From: Isoetes taiwanensis
Taxonomy: Eukaryota > Streptophyta > Lycopodiopsida > Isoetales > Isoetaceae
Length of the DNA: 64,000 nt
Assembly (NCBI GenBank): GCA_021234155.1
Contig: JAJEKV010000050.1
Coordinates: forward strand, 1,991,842 to 2,055,841
Direction: 5' to 3'
Each line of letters starts with the position of its first letter. Positions within the stretch are counted from its first letter, which is position 1. Below the pieces are notes generated by a model, which saw only the letters and a list, made by a program, of their open reading frames with translations, was not told the DNA's origin and did no database searches. Both the position numbers and the translations under genes were made by a program. Below, piece after piece: positions 24,067 to 35,565 of the stretch.

Positions 24067-24755
24067 TGATGAAGTGTGATCATGTAATATTTAAGGTGTC
24101 TTGATAATTTTGAGATATCTCAGAGTTTAAAGTTCCAGGGAAAAAGTTCATACAGGTTCATATAGGTAATACAGGAGTTTGTGTTGCTTAAGAACATGTT
24201 AAGACATGATTCACTGCTTGGTACATTATAAGTTTGAAGGGGAGCTATTGAGGTTGAACTATTAGATGAATATAACCTATATGGTTATTTAATTTATAAG
24301 ACCTATATCTTAAGGTATGGTCGTTATATTTTTAATGGCTTTATAATAGAAAGTTGAAGCCAAATCAAGTATGACCATGTCAGTCAAATGGGATAACTAC
24401 AGTGCAATAGAAAGAAGAGATCGGTCCAGCTTGTCGGCCGGACCCAAGAGATAAACACAAAGAGAATTAATTGGAACAATATACAGTGGAGAAACTTGTA
24501 TCCGAAACCTGCAATTTGGATTGAGATCAGAGCTTGGGCTGTCGAAATAACCTAAGTCAACTTTGCTACAGTGACACGGTCATTCCCAAATGAACAGTAA
24601 ATCTCGATTTCTTATAAAGGTTGAATGACATTGTTTGAGTTTTAAATTGAGATATGAGCATCATTGCAAGTCTAATGCCTATGGTTGTCAATAAGTCACT
24701 TGAGTAATAATTCAAGGTGCATTTGGATAGATTTGATCTAAACAAATTTTCTTCA
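24067..24755 (+). repeat. 5' LTR of the copia element
   Basis: 689 bp, starting TGATGAAGTG and ending TTTTCTTCA, with an almost identical partner at the 3' end. It would carry the Pol II promoter and the polyadenylation signals. The start is fixed by the GGAAT target duplication to its left. Confidence 0.95.
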
Positions 24756-24771
24756 TTGATATCAGAGCCAT
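24756..24771 (+). promoter_or_regulatory. primer binding site of the copia element
   Basis: TTGATATCAGAGCCA directly follows the LTR. It resembles the plant copia consensus TGGTATCAGAGC, where initiator methionine tRNA primes minus-strand synthesis; the first bases differ (TTGA versus TGGT). Confidence 0.8.
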
Positions 24772-24779
24772 TCTGAATC

Positions 24780-26037
24780 ATGTCTACTAGATTTGGTGCA
24801 AATTTACTAACCTCTATTGAAGTGTTTAAAGGAGAGGGTGGATTTTAGATATGGAAACAAGGCATTAAACAAGTGCTTGAATCTGAAAAACTGTGGCATT
24901 TGATAGAAGAAGGAAGTGATAAGAAAACATCAATAGTGGTGAGATCTAGGAATTCCATTGCAGGGGAGACCAGTGAAGAATCTATTGGAGGAGGAAATAA
25001 TGATTCTGTTGCAGACACAAGGGGAACAACTAGTTCAGAACCAGAAGATGAGTTCAAAATAATGGAAGCTCAAGCTATCATAACTAGCAAAGTGGGAACT
25101 GCCATTAAACTCAAGCTAAGAGGTATGAGCCCGAGAGAAATGTGGAAGTATTTGGTAAGCCAGTATGAAGTTAAAACATCTTCTCAAATTGATATGTTGG
25201 AAAAGCAACTTAGAAAGCTTAAGTTATTTGAAAAACACAATTTGACTGAATATTTGGAGAAGTTTGATTCTATAATTGCAGACCTAGAAGGAGCTGGGAT
25301 TGTACTCAATGATGAGTACCAAATTTTGTCTTTGGCAAGATCAGTGTCTCATAACAATCAATTGGCAACATTAATCAGAAATGTTGCAAGATCCAAAGAG
25401 CATGCCATTCAAATGATTAGAACAGAATTTGAGCAAAAGGCTGATGTTTTTGAGGATGATGCATCTGCTGAGGTTTTGTATGCAGGGAAACAAAAGAAAG
25501 GAGGAAATTTCAATAAGGAAAAACTAGGGCCATGTTACAATTGCAATCAGTATGGTCACTTGAAGTCTGAGTGTCCCAATGAAGGTAAGGCAATTAGATG
25601 TTTCAATTGTGATGGAAAGGGGCATTTTGCTGTAAACTGTCCTAGTCCAAGAGGGACTTATAGAAAAGCAAGAGGAAGAGGTAGGTCTGCAAATGCAAGA
25701 GGAGAAGCTGGCAGAGGGAAGACTGGATTCAGAGGTAATCCATCAGTAAATATGGTCAAAGAACCACAGGCTATTGAAGAAGAGGAAGATGACACAGTCG
25801 AGGTAAGAAAATTTGACAATATTATGACTGTTTCAAGAAATTTGAATAAAAGGGATAACAATTTGCTGATAATAGATTCAGGAGCTGAGAAAACCGTGAC
25901 ATGTGACCAAGCTTTGTTAAAGGAGTGCAAAAAGAAGGATGCTGGCCATGTGCAGCTGGGAGATGGAGCATTGAAAAGAATTGAAGATGCTGGCATATTG
26001 GAGATTTTTGATTTAGAGGGAAAAGCAGTAGAAGTTT
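24780..26037 (+). pseudogene. copia gag and protease
   Basis: Gag starts at the ATG at 24780 (MSTRFGANLLTSIEVFKGEG). A single-base frameshift near 24853 moves the frame to the long open part (24873 onward; KQVLESEKLWHLIEEGSD). The UBN2-type gag region (LEKQLRKLKLFE, YLEKFDSII) is followed by two CX2CX4HX4C knuckles, CYNCNQYGHLKSEC at about 25533 and CFNCDGKGHFAVNC at about 25598. A basic RGRGRS stretch comes next. The protease active site IDSGA lies at about 25872-25886. The frame closes at a TAA at 26036 that comes from one extra base before FKDVLCVPG, where the family normally reads on. Confidence 0.9.
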
Positions 26038-26038
26038 A

Positions 26039-26963
26039 AGGATGTATTGTGTGTTCCAGGACTTGTCAAGAATCTAATTTCAGTTTGTCAATTAGTGGAC
26101 TTGGGATACAAAGTGTTGTTTGAAAAATTGGAATGTAAGATCTTTCTTGATAATAAAATCAAGTTTGTTGGAAAAAGGGTTGGAAATTTGTTTGGTCTCG
26201 ATTGTATGCATATTCCAAGCTTGAATGTTGTTGAATATCCCTCCTTAAGAACATGGCATAACAGGATGTGTCATACAAACATGGATAACATTAGTATTCT
26301 GCTCAAAAGAGGCCTCATAACAGCAAATGAAAGAGAAGACAGAAATATGTTGTGTATGGCTGGTCATAAATATTTTATGACATTCATAGATGATTTTAGC
26401 AGAAAGACAAAATGCTACTGTCTAAAAACAAAGGATCAGGCTTATGAGGCACTGAAACTTTACATTGCTGAAGTGTTGAAACAGGAAGAAAAGTGAGGTG
26501 CATTCGATCAAACAGGGGGGGTGAATATCTCTCCCATGAATTTAAGTTATTTTGTGCAAAAAGAGGCATTAAAAGGCAACTAACGTGTAGATATTCTCCT
26601 CAACAAAATGGAGTAGCTGAGAGAAAAAATAGAACACTGCTCAATGCAGTGAGATCAATGTTGAAGTACTCAGGATTGCCAAATTATATATGGAATGAAG
26701 CTCTTTTAACTGCAGTGTATATTCAGAATATACTACCATCTGTTAGTACAAAGGGGACAGTACCAGAAATGTTGTGGTCTGGAAAATTGCCTAATTATGA
26801 GAACCTGAAGGCCTATGGATATTTGGCCTTTGCACATGTGCCAGAGCAGTTGAGAAGAAAGCTTGATGATAGGGCATACATCACTTACTTGGTTGGATAT
26901 GACACAAATTTCAAAAGCATACAGATTGTATGTTCCTGTACAAAGAAAAATAATTGTGAGTAG
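26039..26963 (+). pseudogene. copia integrase, with changed active site
   Basis: Integrase inserts the cDNA into the genome. The end of the protease linker (LCVPGLVKNLISV) and the HNRMCH part of the zinc-binding region are present, but the CXXC half is deleted before AGHKYFMTFIDDFSRK. The first catalytic Asp (FIDDF, about 26385) and the Glu (NGVAERKN, codon 26619-26621) are kept. The second catalytic Asp is Asn: IRSNRGGEY, codon AAC at 26511-26513, where copia elements have SDRGGEF or SDNGGEF. A frameshift near 26495 separates the two halves. The GKLPNYENLKAYGYLAF segment marks the C-terminal region. Confidence 0.9.
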
Positions 26964-27496
26964 AGATGTGGTTTTTGATGAGCATCAATTTTACAAGAAG
27001 ATCTCAAGGGTGAATGAGATAAAAAAAAAGAAGATGGTGAACAAAGCCTTAATGTAGAAAAAAACTCAGCAATACCAGACAAAGGAAATGATCAGATTGA
27101 CCAAAGAGGTGTAATCAATGATTTTGAGGATGAAAACACTGCTGGAACAGTAGATCAAAATACAATTCAGGAAACATTTGAAGAAGATATGTCTGCAGGA
27201 AATGAAATGGAAGAAACAAGTTCACAGATTGAACAAATACATGAAAAACAAAAAGGGAAAGGTAGGAGAACTGAAGCTCAGATATTAAAAGATGAGAATT
27301 AAGGATTAATGGAGTTACATGGAAGAAATGAGTTGGGAAAAAGTAAAAGACTCCAGCACCATGATGAAATAGAGAATATCTTTGATATTCTAATCTTGGA
27401 GAACTGTGATTTACCAAAGAATTATAATGAAGAAGTTAATGGTTTGCATTCTAAAGAATGGCTTAAAGCCATGCAAGACAAGATGCATGCTTTTCA
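26964..27496 (+). pseudogene. copia linker and start of reverse transcriptase, left of the LINE
   Basis: After IVSRDVVFDE the coding sequence runs through an acidic linker in shifting frames. It then reaches EEVNGLHSKEWLKAMQDKMHAFQ (about 27428-27496), the start of the reverse transcriptase domain. At this point the LINE interrupts it. The polymerase continues at 32337. Confidence 0.85.
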
Positions 27497-28545
27497 AAGG
27501 AAGGAAGGAAGGAAGGAAGTTTATTTTAACGTCCACGGAGGCCAGAGAACACCAAAAACAAACAATGTAACTGTACAGTAGAACCCTACTACCGGGATGA
27601 AAAAAACCCCCACTTGGGAGGAAAAACCCTAACAGTAGGCTCTCAAATACCATGCCCCAGAAGAGCAAGTCTGACGGCCGAAATCTGCAGGATGTAAGCT
27701 CCCGGTCAAGGCTACCGTGAGGTGATGCGAGTAATCGATGTAGCGGCGTGTCGAGCATCTAAGATCGCTGTGTAATCGCTCGGACATGGGCATATGCTGG
27801 GCACCGCTGGAGGGCATGGTGCTCATCTTCTATCACATGCATCTCACAACACCGACATATCCCTCCTCCTCCCCGAGATCCCGTGCCCGCCATTCACCCC
27901 CAAATGACTGTTTCAATTCTCGAGGTAATGGGAACCCGCCCTTATGGCAAAGAATAGTTCTCCGTTTCTTCACAGAGATGTGTGCTTTTGGCACCGATGG
28001 GGTCCATGCTCAAGGCCGGATTAACTCGAGCGTGATAGTGCTCGCCTTAGGCTTTTGCAAGAGTAGAGGCATCCCATTGTGGTGGCAGCATAGCCCGCAT
28101 CCAATTGCCCATTCTCGATCCGATCCGCCGCTGCCACCATCCGCTGGTAATCCATAGACCACCTCCTAAACCATCCCTTACAAAGGTTTCGTGGCTATAC
28201 CCTCTTCGGCCGGGGCCCCCCGTTAACAACACGCCTGTGGGGGCAAGCGATGCTCATCCATCCCATCCACTTATGGAAGCAAGTAAGATGCTCACAAGAT
28301 AGTGTATCGCCGTCAAAGGCCGTAACCCCGCCTCATACAACAAAAACTCGATACGGCATCGTGTCCTTCACTCCCAAGCTATATGTCAAGAAAGCTTTCG
28401 CACCCTTTCCAACCTATCCCACGTATTTTTGCTAACTCATTGGGCCCCAAACCTCCACCCCATATAGCAGCACCGGCTCGACCAAAGTTCTAACTGTGTG
28501 TGCTCTCCTCGCCTGGCCATAGAGATCTATCCGCAACACGCATTT

Positions 28546-29403
28546 TTAATCGCGATATAAAGCCTTCCACCAGACCGGCTCTCCTCTCCACACACTCATC
28601 CCAAAGATGTTAGTAGTGAAATCAATTCCCAGATACTTGAAGCTCCGTACCATCTCCACTTCCCGCCCCCTCGTAATATAACTCAGGGATAGGGTGTTGC
28701 GAGGATGTGACAGGATCGCGAGAAGCACTTGCCATTCCGTTGTGCCCCACATAACCCATCGAGGGCATCCAAATGCCGCCTGCATACCGCTGGCCGCCGT
28801 GGTGGGCTAGCAAAGCTACATCATCCGCGATACAAAGAATCGGCTCACGAGGTCGTGATCGATAATTGCACCCCGTGATCCCCATGGTGCCGTGATCCAC
28901 ATCTCCAAGCTATCAATGTACAACCCAAAAGCGTTGGAGACAACGGGCAGCCCCGCTTAACTCCCCATAGTGCTAGCTACCCCCGATCTTCATAAGGCAA
29001 AGGTAAAAGATAAATCCCATCATAAAGCCTGGTGCACCACATTCTCGCAACTCCCGTGGAACTCGCAATTCTGCAACCTCTCGCCACAAAGATGTCTCTG
29101 GGACGGTATCATATGCAGTCTTTAAAATCTACAAAGCAAAGAATACAAGTCCTCTGTCAGCAAGATTCCCGGCTTGCCTCCATCAACACTCTCAAAGTGA
29201 AGATATGGTCTGGCCGTGGAGTGAGCCGGGCTTAAAAGCCCGCCCGCCAATTGCCCGCACCCCCCGCCTCGCCCACTTAGTGAGTTTCTTCTCCACCACC
29301 ACCGCCAGAGCTTTGCAAACAAATGAAGCTTACCATAATCATCCCGTAATTCACGGCCATCCAGATACCAGCCTTTTATGAACAGAACAACCTTACTAAC
29401 CAT
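28546..29403 (-). pseudogene. LINE reverse transcriptase remnant
   Basis: Minus-strand frames contain CIADDVALLAHHGG (catalytic Asp pair), then REVEMVRSFKYLGIDF and TTNIFGMSVWRGEPVWW. Upstream, KVVLFIKGWYLDGRELRDDYGKL and KLHMIPSQRHLW-type pieces mark the fingers and early palm. Frameshifts are frequent. The protein would copy its own RNA at the target site, but it cannot be made in this form. Confidence 0.75.
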
Positions 29404-29848
29404 CCACTCTTTGGGGAGCCCCTCGCCGAGCCCGGTTAATGATCACCGCCGGGCCTTACCACGATGGGCCACCCCATTTCAACAAATTTCGGCCGCAGCC
29501 CCCAGAAATCCTTTGCCTTGCCATTCGCCAGATGTTCGAGACCCCGGCCGGACATCCTCCCCGCGGAGCCGCAAAGACTCTCCTACCTGATCCGGGACCC
29601 GGCATTAGCTCGGGGGGGCCATATAACTCCCCGCAAGTGGTGCATCCATTGCTCCACACTTACATTACCGTACCACCGGGGCTTTGTATAACACCTTACG
29701 CCAAAAGCTTTTGGCTCGCCATGAGCATGTCAAACAAGCCCCGAAGTTTCTCGCCATGTATCTCCCCTTCTTGGCTTTTAGAAAGAGCTTATAGTCTTGC
29801 GGGGCCTGTGGGCGAATCGTGGATCTATGACCAAACGCACTCGGCTCT

Positions 29849-30567
29849 TTAGAGCCTTGTAATCAGCATCAAACCACGGGTTCTCGTGAAAATGCGCGGT
29901 GTCCCTCCTTGAGGCCCTTTCATCGCAAAGGAAGCCTCAGCCGCCAAGCAAGCGCCCTCACCGACCATGCACACCGTCGTTGTAAGCAGTGTAGAAGCTA
30001 TCAAACCCTCAGAATCCCGCGACCAACACAGATTCATACCGTCCCTCGCCTCGAGAAGCGTGGGATGTATGGTAACCCTCCCCGCCTCTTTGCGTGTTCC
30101 ACTATTGAGTGCTCCCAATTCGGGGGCGGACATAAAGCGGTAGTGATCTGAGAAAGCCTCCTCATCCCCTCGTGCTTGTGCCAATGGAGAAGTGTGTAAC
30201 CATGTCAAGCGTCGCACGGAGCGAGAAGGTAATCCAACACACTAGCTCCCCATCCCGCCTATCACTCCTACAAGTAACACCCTCGAGTGTGGCCATCGCC
30301 GCATACCATTACAAATTACCATGTCAAAACCCGGCAGAGCCTGGACCATGTGCCCCGCCAAATGGTCTAGCCACCATATCCCGGAGTGCCGCAGGCGTTG
30401 AATAGCGACCGCTCTCTGCCAAAGTGGATCAGCATTATCGCCACCTTGAAGGTCACCGACCGCAACAAAGCCGCACGAGCATTGAAATCTCCAAGCAAAA
30501 ACACCGCCCCTCGCTGCCTATAGCGGTCTATGTCATCATACATAGCCCCTATACCAAGATTCGACAT
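29849..30567 (-). pseudogene. LINE endonuclease (EEP type) remnant
   Basis: GAVFLLGDFNARAA at about 30.50 kb is the conserved Asp/Asn block of exonuclease-endonuclease-phosphatase nucleases. It is followed by AFSDHYRF (the SDH block, about 30.15 kb), with the catalytic His of the family. The order (endonuclease 5' of polymerase) fits L1-like LINEs. A frameshift separates the two blocks. Confidence 0.75.
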
Positions 30568-31199
30568 TCGGTTCCGTGATCATGTACCGGTAGAACTTAG
30601 AGCCCGTGATGGGGAATGTAGCAGCTAGCAAGAAACAATGGGACATGACCAGTTTCTAATACCATTACCCACATGTAGCGGTTAAATGCATCGACTTCAA
30701 GTGTGATCTTGCATGCTAAGGCGCCCCTAAAGTAGCAAGCCACTCCACCGCATTCGCCCGCCATGGCGCCATTAGCAAGTGAGAAATGCCGATATCCTCA
30801 ATGTCCGGCAATCGATGCCCTTCATACTCCCCATGTCTTCGCAGAAGACGATGTCCATGTCCGTCGCGATCCCATTCAAGCCATCGCCCTTCGCCACGGG
30901 GAAGCCCCTACAATTCTGTGAAACAATGCTAAGACACTTTCCCTATGCCGACTGGCGGGCCGTGGACCCATCTCGAGTGCCCGAGGACGCCGCGGGTTGG
31001 AATAACTCGCAGCCTGCCACGGGACCCTCGATGGATGTGCCGCAGTTGTGGAAGGCCTCACCGCGCCCTCCCCTCGCCCGCCGGGCTCGATGCCCCCGGA
31101 CCGCTTCCTCGAGACGCAAATGCCATGGAGTGCCGCCCGCAGAATCGCCCTGACGAGGGAGGCACATATACCTTCATCTTGCCATTAACCAAAACCAGC

Positions 31200-32336
31200 A
31201 GCCCCTCCAAATTTTGTCAATCTCTTATCTTGACCAACTCTTGGCTTCTTTTCCCCTGTCGCAGCGGGCGCGGAGATCCGGATCCGTATATGGACGCATT
31301 TTCAAGCGGCGGTGCGTTGCAACAACAAAGATTTTGCCTCCCAATCCAAGATCGCAAACTTAACTAGCCGAGGTCTCATGCTCTGGTCCTCCGACCCCGA
31401 TTGACTCTTGATAACCAAATAATGTAATTGGAGCTTTGCAAAGTACCGGTGGTGGTAAGCTTACCCCGGCAAATCCTCGCCTTGCTCCTCCGCAATCCCC
31501 GCACAATAAGGTTGAGGTGGCGTGTTCCGGATGTCTTGCTCCTCAATGGTACCCGCCGATTCCCCGAGCCACCTCGGCCCGGTATGGGGGTGCTGGTGCA
31601 TTTAATCGTGGTGCACTCGGACTGGGTTGCACCTCCATTCTGAGGTCCCGTGATCTCTTTGGCCGTAGTGGGCCATATGGTTCTATATGTGAGCATCTTC
31701 CCCGACATCTCCTCGCCCCGCCTTTGCTTCATCAAGGAATTGGAGCCGCCCCCGCACCGGCTTCCACATCCTTTTCCTTAGCATCTATCCCACCAGCCAT
31801 GCTTGTGACTTGTACAATCTGCTGGAGCAACCCCTTCATGTCGCCGTGTTTGCGCCATGTCTTCCATCCACTGCTGGTGGACCTTATCCAAGCGGTGCCC
31901 CATCTCCGCGGACTAGCCGCGTTGTTGTTTGTATCTCCCCTCTTATCTGGTCATCAGCCTTTTGGGCCCCCGCAATCATAATCCCAAGCCGAACTTCCAC
32001 AAGGGAAATTCGCCTCCTTCGTTGGAGAAGCCGCTTGAGCGCAGCCCCGGCAGATGGTCCCGCGGATGCCTCCAAGCTTGCCGCCCTTTAGCCCCCGAGG
32101 GAACCGCCTATTCCTCGCAGACAACCCCGATTGCTTCAGCCCGCGGATACCGCCTCGATGGGGACGAGGTATCCAAATTGCGCTCTTTTCTTCAACGCAT
32201 GCATGCCGCCGGGTGGCCATAGAGGGCCGGACCGCCGTGGATTGGGTCGACTAAAACAGAGGAAACACCATACAAATCATACACCAACGGAAAGCTCGTT
32301 CGATAAGCTTTCCAACGAGCCCAAGAACACCTGACA
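31200..32336 (-). pseudogene. 5' part of the LINE, possible decayed first ORF
   Basis: Very GC-rich and without a long intact frame; no zinc knuckle could be confirmed. Near the 5' end, in the element's own sense, GGAAAGCT (32304-32311) and AGCTTTCC (32290-32297 region) can pair as a short hairpin. I cannot name a protein here. Confidence 0.45.
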
Positions 32337-33000
32337 GGCACTTATGAGGTTGTTGACAAGCCTAAAGATAAAAATATTATAGGAAATAAATGGATATTCA
32401 GAATAAAGCCTCGAATAGATGGAAAAACAACAAAATTCAAGGCTAGGTAGTAGTAACGTGGATTTTCACAAAGAAAAGGGAAAGGATTTTGATGAAACCT
32501 TTTCTCCATTGGTGAAAATAAACAGCTTAAGAATATTGTTTTGCCATAGCTAACCATGTAATCTTGAAATACATCACATGGACGTGAGCACAACATTTTT
32601 GAATGCAAAATTAGAAGAGGAAGTCTATTTGAAGCAAGCCCCTGGATTTGAAGAAGGAGAAGGAAAGGTATGGAAATTGAAAAGAGCTGTGTATGGATTA
32701 AGACAAATTCCCCAAGAGAATGGTATAAGTGCATGGACGATACTTGCAAGAACAAGGATTTAAAAATTAAACTATGATGGGAATTTGTATAAGTTCAGAA
32801 ATGGAGAAGAATGGTGCATTATAGCATTATATGTGGATGATAATATTATGGTAGCAAAAGGATTGAAAACATTACTCAAATGCAAAGAGATTCTCAATAA
32901 TGATTCCAAAATGTCCGACCTTGGTGAATTAAAAAAAAAGATTCTTGGGTATTGAAGTATTCGTAAAACGTAAATAGCAGACTTTTTGGCTTTGAGCCAA
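32337..33000 (+). pseudogene. copia reverse transcriptase, main part
   Basis: It resumes with GTYEVVDKPKDKNIIGNKWIF and continues KPRIDGKTTKFKAR, then two stop codons (near 32445). RGFSQRKGKDFDETFSPLV, HHMDVSTTFLNAKLEEEVYL and WKLKRAVYGLRQ follow. The catalytic box LYVDDNIMVAK lies at about 32827-32860 (YVDD 32830-32841). The DVxTAFLNG block reads DVSTTFLNA. Frame changes occur after RQIPQE and around 32940. Not translatable as it stands. Confidence 0.92.
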
Positions 33001-33780
33001 CAAACACATACTGAAAATATGTTGAGCAGGTTTGGAATGAAAGATTGTAACATAACAAGTACACCTATTGTGCCAGGACATAAAATTTCAAGGAAAATGT
33101 GTCCTCAAACTGAAGAAGAACAAAAACAAATGGAGGAAGTACCATATAGGTCTTTAATTGGGTGTTTATCATATGTTGCCAACTGCACAAGACCTGACAT
33201 AGCATTTGCTGTTAATATTTTGAGCAGGTACAGTCCTAGGAGAGCACACTGGATTGCAGCTAAGAGGATTTTGAGATATCTAAAAGGTACTATGCATTAT
33301 GGTATTATGTTCAACACATGTGAATTAAATTTGAAAGCATTTTGTGATGCTGATTGGGGTGGAGATCTTGATCAGAGAAGATCTACCTCAGGATATGTAA
33401 TAATGTTGGGAGGTGCAACTTGGAAGTGCAAAAAACAGGGCAGCATTGCTTTATCGAGTGCTGAAGCAGAGTATAACTCTGCCTCATTGGCAGTAAAAGA
33501 AATTGTGTGGGAAAGAAAACTTATGAGAGAACTTGGATTTGATCAGAAAATTCCTACTGTGATGTACTGTGACAGTACGAGTTGCATAGCCATGTCAAAA
33601 TGTCAGTCTTACATGAAAGATCTAAGCATATAGAGATAGATTCATTTTTTGAGAGATATGGTGGAAAAGAATTATGTTCATTTGACATATGTCAGTACAA
33701 AGGAGCAACTGGCAGACATATTAACAAAAGCATTACTAGTAGCAAGGTTTGAAGAACTGAGAAAATCATTAAGGTGCTGC
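32986..33780 (+). pseudogene. copia RNase H and C-terminal end
   Basis: The longest clean stretch of the element. YRSLIGCLSYVANCTRPDIAF, HWIAAKRILRYLKGT and then the RNase H domain: KAFCDADWGGD, STSGYVI, ALSSAEAEY and MYCDSTSCI, which carry the Asp/Glu catalytic residues. It ends with YVSTKEQLADILTKAL after a frame change near 33620. The stop is just before the PPT. Confidence 0.92.
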
Positions 33781-33799
33781 AACTCAGAAATATTACATG

Positions 33800-33809
33800 A
33801 AGGGGAGAA
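33800..33809 (+). promoter_or_regulatory. polypurine tract of the copia element
   Basis: AAGGGGAGAA immediately precedes the 3' LTR; it primes plus-strand DNA synthesis. Confidence 0.85.
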
Positions 33810-34498
33810 TGATGAAGTGTGATCATGTAATATTTAAGGTGTCTTGATAATTTTGAGATATCTCAGAGTTTAAAGTTCCAGGGAAAAAGTTCATACAGGT
33901 TCATACAGGTCATACAGGAGTTTGTGTTGCTTAAGAACATGTTAAGACATGATTCATTGCTTGGTACATTATAAGTTTGAAGGGGAGCTATTGAGGTTGA
34001 ACTATTAGATGAATATAACCTATATGGTTATTTAATTTATAAGACCTATATCTTAAGGTATGGTCGTTATATTTTTAATGGCTTTATAATAGAAACTTGA
34101 AGCCAAATCAAGTATGACCATGTCGGTCAAATGGGATAACTACAGTGCAATAGAAAGAAGAGATCGGTCCGGCTTGTCGGCCGGACCCAAGAGATAAACA
34201 CAAAGAGAATTAATTGGAACAATATACAGTGGAGAAACTTGTATCCGGAACCTGCAATTTGAATTGAGATCAGAGCTTGGGCTGTCGAAATAACCTAAGT
34301 CAACTTTGCTACAGTGACACGGTCATTCCCAAATGAACAGTAAATCTCGATTTCTTATAAAGGTTGAATGGCATTGTTTGAGTTTTAAATTGAGATATTA
34401 GCATCATTGCAAGTCTAATGCCTATGGTTGTCAATAAGTCACTTGAGTAATAATTCAAGGTGCATTTGGATAGATTTGATCTAAACAAATTTTCTTCA
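33810..34498 (+). repeat. 3' LTR of the copia element
   Basis: 689 bp, the same length as the 5' LTR, with about ten single-base differences by eye. The right end TTTTCTTCA is followed by the GGAAT target duplication. Confidence 0.95.
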
Positions 34499-34771
34499 GG
34501 AATTGCAATGGAAAGTCCAATCCAAAGTATCTCCTGTTGTGTAAACAACAAGAAATATAAAAAAAGCGTTGCACATGGACCACTGTGCCACGATTTCTAA
34601 GGCTGATAAGCCTGATTCGGAGGCCCCAGAACAGAGGTCTAGTTGATTCCCAGGACCTCAAAACCTTTGTCGGAGTCTTTGTCGTCATCACAGACAGGGG
34701 TTTTGATAATTCTTCCAAAGCATGGCCAAAATTGCTCTGATCCTGCAAATCAAGGCCGCCGTGTTGGCAAA

Positions 34772-35565
34772 AGAATAGAATAGAATAGAATATATTTTTT
34801 AACATCCACGGAGACCAATAGGTCATGGGACCCATACAATGGGCTAGTACAATCATTACTACTAGGATTAAAAAACCCTTGCCTCGAAAGGTTTTCAAGG
34901 GAAAACCTTTGCAGGTCATGCACAGATGGTGCTCTGAGAAGTTGTGGAAGCGTGGAATGGAATGCTAAGGTCAAAAAATGATTCCGGACTATCTCAAAAG
35001 CAGGGCAACTCAGAAGAGTATGGATTTCATCTTCAATAACTCAGAATCGGCAACAGACACATAGTCTCGCTTGGCTGCAATTGCGGCCGCCCATCTACCC
35101 TGCCTCAACCAGAGACTGCGGGGACCCCGCGGCGAATTGATGCAATAGCTACAAGCTTGTTCCCGACAATGAAGCAAGCAAATAAGCTTGGGGCCCCCGT
35201 GCCAAGGTGGGATTTATGTGTGCATGATAATGACCCGCCACTTGGGCCAAGGTAATCGCGATCCCATATCTTTTGAGAAAATGACCATTGAGATATTGTT
35301 GCAAAAGCCGAGGATCGGGAATCGGGCAAGCATCGACAAGGCTTCGTTGCACATCCCAACGGGCAAACCATGTAGTGCAATGCTCTTTCCAACATCGTTT
35401 CAAACGCTGAGGAGATTCAGCCATGGCAAGTGCAAGAACAGGATACCTATCATCATCCATGTGGTGCACCTTGCAGATATAGTGGAGATGGTGCTTCATG
35501 GCAGAATGTTGAAGAGGCCAAAAACCTATCTCTTGTAAAAGAATAGCATAGGGCACCGTTGTTTT
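34772..35565 (-). mobile_element. LINE retrotransposon 3' end with an AGAAT tail
   Basis: The plus-strand left edge is (AGAAT)n at 34772-34791, then TATTTTTTAACATCCACGGAGACCAATAGGTCATGGGACCC. On the minus strand the polymerase C-terminus reads LCVCCRF-stop-VIEDEIHTLLSCP at about 35.03-35.09 kb (Cys/His finger), followed by FEIVRNHF. Upstream frames to 35556 (KRYGIAITLAQVAGHYHAHIN) are the preceding part. The polymerase core is missing, so the copy is 5'-truncated near 35565. The last 60 bases closely match those at 20.07 kb. Confidence 0.85.

Larger units (their letters stand above)
27497..32336 (-). mobile_element. GC-rich LINE inserted in the copia polymerase
   Basis: The insertion splits the copia polymerase between MHAFQ and GTYEVVDKPKDKN. 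Its 3' end is on the left: (AAGG)5 then TTTATTTTAACGTCCACGGAG. On the minus strand the endonuclease motif LLGDFNAR lies at about 30.50 kb and the reverse transcriptase motif CIADDVALL at about 28.83 kb (family YxDD, here IADD), with FKYLGIDFTTN at about 28.64 kb. RT palm-region remnants (frames around 29.05-29.15 kb) are also visible. Frames break many times. The region 31.2-32.2 kb is 5' of the endonuclease and may hold a decayed first frame. No clear target duplication is seen, and a few bases of the copia codon at the junction are missing. GC content is far above the flanking copia DNA. Confidence 0.9.
24067..34498 (+). mobile_element. Ty1-copia LTR retrotransposon, complete in structure, broken in coding, split by a LINE
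   Basis: Two 689-bp LTRs (24067-24755 and 33810-34498) begin TGATGAAG and end TTCTTCA, and are flanked by the 5-bp target duplication GGAAT (24062-24066 and 34499-34503). The PBS follows the 5' LTR and the PPT precedes the 3' LTR. The domain order is gag with two zinc knuckles, protease, integrase, reverse transcriptase, RNase H; integrase before polymerase defines copia. Without the inserted LINE the element is about 5.6 kb. By eye the LTRs differ at about ten positions, so insertion is relatively recent. Even so, the coding region has several frameshifts, a missing integrase zinc-finger part and a changed integrase active-site residue. It probably moved using proteins from an intact relative. 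Confidence 0.95.

Noticed and set aside
29439-32334. Many plus-strand frames in the GC-rich segment
   Set aside because: GC-rich DNA has few stop codons; the endonuclease and polymerase motifs are on the minus strand.
24067-34498. Gypsy-type or retroviral element
   Set aside because: Integrase precedes polymerase and RNase H, which is the copia order, and no envelope-like frame is seen.
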